Assembly (NCBI RefSeq): GCF_037137055.1
Contig: NZ_JBBBNY010000001.1
Coordinates: 310,001-374,000, forward strand
Direction: 5' to 3'
Origin: Frateuria_A yonginensis
Lineage (GTDB): Bacteria; Pseudomonadota; Gammaproteobacteria; Xanthomonadales; Rhodanobacteraceae
DNA length: 64,000 bases
A model generated the notes under the pieces. It was not told the DNA's origin, searched no databases, and saw nothing but the letters and a program-made list of their open reading frames with translations. The position numbers and the translations under genes were made by a program. Positions 61,550 to 64,000 of the stretch are shown here, piece after piece. Every line of letters begins with the position of its first letter. Position 1 is the stretch's first letter.

Positions 61550-61912
61550 ATGAGACGCTCGCGCACGCATCGATGGATCGGCTGGCTGGGCATGGTTGCC
61601 ATCGCCCTGACCGTCGCCGTGCCGGTGATCTCCCGGGTGTTGCCCATGCGCGGCGCCCCCGGGATGGAAGCGTGCGACAGGCACGACGGCCACCGCGAAG
61701 CGCCCGCCGCGCCGGGCGCGCCGATCGCGCTGAAGTGCGGTTACTGCGACCTGCTCGGGCACAGCCCGGTGTTGCTCGCCGTCGGCAGCCCGCCGGTGTT
61801 GCTGCCGCTGCCGCCCGCCGGCGCGGCCGTCGTGATGCCCGCGCCGCGCCGGGCGGTCCGGGAGGTGCTGGCTGCCGCACCGCGCGGCCCCCCCGCGCCG
61901 CTGCAGGCCTGA
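61550..61912 (+). CDS. DUF2946-type small membrane-associated protein
   Basis: 120 aa. An N-terminal hydrophobic segment (WIGWLGMVAIALTVAVPVIS) is followed by ACDRHDGH and KCGYCDLLGHSP, the Cys/His pattern typical of DUF2946. Such proteins often lie beside copper or TonB-dependent receptor genes, so a metal role is suggested by context only. ATG 61550 is preferred. The in-frame ATG 61520 adds 10 residues, and neither has a clear ribosome-binding site. It is followed by the beta-barrel gene. Confidence 0.7.
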   Translation: MRRSRTHRWIGWLGMVAIALTVAVPVISRVLPMRGAPGMEACDRHDGHREAPAAPGAPIALKCGYCDLLGHSPVLLAVGSPPVLLPLPPAGAAVVMPAPRRAVREVLAAAPRGPPAPLQA

Positions 61913-62058
61913 TCCGTCGCGCGCCGCTGCATCGGTGCGCGCCTCCCTGGCAAGGCTGACGACCAGGCGGGCGATGCCTGCCGGCCGGTCGCATCCGTTG
62001 CCGTTCCCTTGTTCCGGCGGACGCGTCGATCGCGGCCGCCCGACGCCAGGATGGACCC

Positions 62059-63051
62059 ATGCACTCCGACACCCATTCCGCTCCGCTTGCCTCCCGACGC
62101 AACCGCCGGCCGCTGTTGTTCGCGATCGCCGCGCTCGGCCTGCTGCCCGCCTTCGCCGACGCCTGTTCCACCTGTGGCTGCTCGCTCAATTCGGACTGGT
62201 CCAGCCAGGGCTACGCCACCAGCCGCGGCTGGCACCTGGGCCTGCGGCAGGACTACTTCGACCAGTCGCAGCTCTATAGCGGCACCGATCGCATCAGCCG
62301 TTCCTCGTTCGCCTTGCCGGCCGACGAGGAAGTGCAGGTCAAGACGATCAACCGCAACACCCTGCTGAACGCCGACTACAACATCTCCCGCTACTGGGGC
62401 GTGTCGTTCCAGCTGCCGTACGAGGACCGCTACCACCAGACGATCGCCGAGGGCGACACCGCAGTGTCGACCTCCGACGCCCGCGGCATCGGGGACCTGC
62501 GTGTGGTGATGCGCTACCAGGGGCTCAGCCCGGACGCCGGCCTGGGCCTGCAGTTCGGCCTGAAACTCGCGACCGGCCGCTTCAAGCAGACCTTCGCCGC
62601 CGGGCCGCAGGCCGGCGAACGGCTCGACCGGGGCCTGCAGCTGGGCACCGGCACCACCGATGCGCTGCTGGGCGTGTACAAGTTCGGCTACCTCGGCCAG
62701 TCGGTGGGTTACTTCGCGCAGGGGATGGCGGAGGTGGCGCTGAACGCGCGCGACGGCTTTCGCCCGGGCAACTCGGTGAACGTCAACTTCGGGCTGCGTT
62801 ACCTGGACGCCGGGCGGTTCACGCCGCAGCTGCAGATCAACCTGCACAGCGAGCGCCGCGAGAGCGGCAGCCAGTCCGATCGGCCCAACAGCGGCGCCAC
62901 GTATGCCTACCTCAGTCCCGGCCTCGGCGTGAAGCTCGGCCGCCGGCTGGACGCCTACGCCTTCGTCCAGCTGCCGGTGTGGCAGCGGGTCAACGGGCTG
63001 CAGCTGGAGCCGCGGCGGCTGTGGTCGCTGGGCGTGTCGTATCGGTTCTAG
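62059..63051 (+). CDS. Outer-membrane beta-barrel protein with N-terminal CSTCGC motif
   Basis: 330 aa. A signal peptide (LLFAIAALGLLPAFADA) leads into a mature N-terminus CSTCGCSLNSDW, a Cys3 cluster (Cys36, 39, 41) that could bind metal. The remainder is alternating beta strands (GWHLGLRQDYFDQSQL, ISRYWGVSFQLPYEDRY) ending in YRF, the terminal aromatic of outer-membrane barrels. I do not recognise a named family. Position after the DUF2946 and Cys4-regulator genes suggests a metal-related transport or sensing role. Confidence 0.78.
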   Translation: MHSDTHSAPLASRRNRRPLLFAIAALGLLPAFADACSTCGCSLNSDWSSQGYATSRGWHLGLRQDYFDQSQLYSGTDRISRSSFALPADEEVQVKTINRNTLLNADYNISRYWGVSFQLPYEDRYHQTIAEGDTAVSTSDARGIGDLRVVMRYQGLSPDAGLGLQFGLKLATGRFKQTFAAGPQAGERLDRGLQLGTGTTDALLGVYKFGYLGQSVGYFAQGMAEVALNARDGFRPGNSVNVNFGLRYLDAGRFTPQLQINLHSERRESGSQSDRPNSGATYAYLSPGLGVKLGRRLDAYAFVQLPVWQRVNGLQLEPRRLWSLGVSYRF

Positions 63052-63099
63052 CGGCCGCGTCTAAGCCGCCACGCCGGCCTCGGCGCGACGGCCGGTGCC

Positions 63100-63864
63100 T
63101 CAGCTGCCGGGTTTGGGCGGCAGCAAGTCCAGCAAGGGCCGGATCAGGTCCAGCGGCAAGGGGAACACCACGGTGGAAGCCTTGGCGCCGTTGGCCATGT
63201 CCGCCGCGGTCTGCAGGTAGCGCAGCTGCAGCGCCTGCGGCTGCTGCGCCAGCGTGGCGGCCGCGTCGCGCAGCTTCTCGGCCGCCTGCAGTTCGCCTTC
63301 GGCGTGGATCACCTTGGCGCGTCGTTCCCGCTCGGCTTCGGCCTGGCGGGCGATCGCGCGCACCATGGTCTCGTTGAGGTCCACGTCCTTGATCTCGACC
63401 GTGGCCACCTTGATGCCCCAGGGATCGGTCGCCTGATCGAGAATCACCTGCAGGGTCTGGTTGATCGAGTCGCGCTGGGACAGGATCTCGTCCAGCTCGT
63501 GCTGGCCCAGCACCGAGCGCAACCGCGTCTGCGCCAGCTGGCTGGTGGCCTGCAGGAAGTTTTCCACGTGCAGCACCGACTTGTCCGGTTCAACCACGCG
63601 GAAATACACCACCGCGTTGACCCGGACCGACACGTTGTCGCGCGAGATCACGTCCTGCGGCGGCACATCCAGCACGGTGGTGCGCAGGTCCACGCGGAAC
63701 ATCCGCTGCACCGCCGGCACGAGCAGTACCAGGCCCGGACCCTTGGTGCCGGAGTAGCGCCCCAGCGTGAGCACCACGCCACGCTGGTACTCCGGCAACA
63801 CCTTGACCGAGGCGAACAGCAGCAGCGCCACGGCCACCACCAACACACCGACGAATCCCATCAT
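63100..63864 (-). CDS. Slipin / SPFH-domain membrane protein
   Basis: 254 aa. One N-terminal transmembrane helix (GFVGVLVVAVALLLFASV) precedes an SPFH domain (EYQRGVVLTLGRYSGTKGPGL, then DVPPQDVISRDNVSVRVNAVVYFRV). A helical coiled-coil tail follows (IARQAEAERERRAKVIHAEGE). Slipins form membrane microdomain scaffolds and usually pair with an NfeD protease-like partner, which lies immediately upstream here on the same strand. Start ATG 63864 has GGAG 7 bases upstream; a second ATG directly follows. Confidence 0.92.
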   Translation of the reverse strand: MMGFVGVLVVAVALLLFASVKVLPEYQRGVVLTLGRYSGTKGPGLVLLVPAVQRMFRVDLRTTVLDVPPQDVISRDNVSVRVNAVVYFRVVEPDKSVLHVENFLQATSQLAQTRLRSVLGQHELDEILSQRDSINQTLQVILDQATDPWGIKVATVEIKDVDLNETMVRAIARQAEAERERRAKVIHAEGELQAAEKLRDAAATLAQQPQALQLRYLQTAADMANGAKASTVVFPLPLDLIRPLLDLLPPKPGS

Positions 63865-63902
63865 GAGCGTTCTCCGTTGAGGCCTCCGGCGCGCAGGCCG
63901 GT

Positions 63903-64000
63903 TCAGGCCGGTTCGACCCAGAGCAGCAGGCCCTCCCGTCGCACTACGCGCACCGATGCCCCGGCGGGCAGGGCGGTGGCGCAGCGCACCTGCCAGCGTT
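63903..64000 (-). CDS. NfeD-family protein (C-terminal fragment at window edge)
   Basis: The last 32 or so codons read in the minus strand as WQVRCATALPAGASVRVVRR followed by EGLLLWVEPA and a TGA (63903-63905). This fits the C-terminal OB-fold of NfeD proteins (typically GxxWxx...IxxGxxVxVxxxxGxxLxVxP). Position directly upstream of the slipin supports the slipin-NfeD pairing. The rest of the gene lies outside the window. Confidence 0.7.
   Translation of the reverse strand, partial: RWQVRCATALPAGASVRVVRREGLLLWVEPA

Overview
The window is uniformly GC-rich (about 70 %) chromosomal DNA. Its gene content and repeats point to a gammaproteobacterium of the order Lysobacterales/Xanthomonadales, most plausibly Rhodanobacteraceae (Rhodanobacter/Dyella/Frateuria type). 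This is inferred from four things: a type II secretion operon in the Xanthomonas 'Xps' order (E-F-G-H-I-J-K-L-M-N-D), a monomeric NADP isocitrate dehydrogenase, the ubiJ-ubiB pair, and a dispersed REP family with the core GTAGGAGCGAGCTNGCTCGCGATG. I see no rRNA, tRNA, CRISPR array, insertion sequence, prophage or integrase. Coding density is high and both strands are used.

Layout. 1-5.2 kb: 3' end of a cation/proton antiporter, then the glyoxylate shunt (aceA, aceB) with a divergent LysR regulator. 5.2-10.6 kb: LysE-type exporter, PlsC-type acyltransferase, arfB, truC, ubiB-ubiJ, trmL. 10.6-19.4 kb: a small membrane protein, a secreted M16 protease, a DUF4156 lipoprotein, monomeric icd, a TraB/GumN protein, an aldo/keto reductase and a 58-aa reading frame. 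19.5-26.7 kb: GH3 glycosidase overlapping its LysR regulator, a NYN-domain protein, an exported methyltransferase-like protein, an RluE-type pseudouridine synthase, a SAM methyltransferase and a TatD-type DNase. 26.9-40.6 kb: a secreted S8 protease followed by an 11-gene type II secretion operon. 40.7-54 kb: hrpB, an ArsR-like regulator, an alpha/beta hydrolase, an M1 aminopeptidase, a Tat-exported phosphoesterase, an Lrp regulator with a divergent EamA exporter, a cupin, a GST, a TMEM175-like channel, ubiE, a GNAT enzyme and a DUF465 protein. 54-64 kb: ttcA, an aromatic/aspartate aminotransferase, rdgC, a YgjP-like metalloprotein, an M28 peptidase, a putative metal-linked locus (helical periplasmic protein, Cys4 regulator, DUF2946, CSTCGC beta-barrel), a slipin and the tail of an NfeD partner.

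How the genes work together. aceB/aceA divert isocitrate from the TCA cycle, and icd competes for the same substrate. ubiJ, ubiB and ubiE all serve ubiquinone synthesis. Several proteins with Sec or Tat signals (S8, M16, M1 and M28 peptidases, GH3, phosphoesterase) are plausible cargo or functional partners of the T2SS encoded in the middle of the window.

The most unusual observation is in the T2SS operon. The four consecutive pseudopilin genes gspG, gspH, gspI and gspJ each carry a related hairpin-forming repeat translated inside the prepilin leader, immediately before the conserved G|F-[TS]-L-L-E cleavage site. H, I and J each have exactly 53-residue leaders and G has 39. The fifth, gspK, has an ordinary 12-residue leader and no repeat. 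In each copy the two repeat arms are complementary although their sequences differ between copies, and the core of the gspJ copy is inverted.
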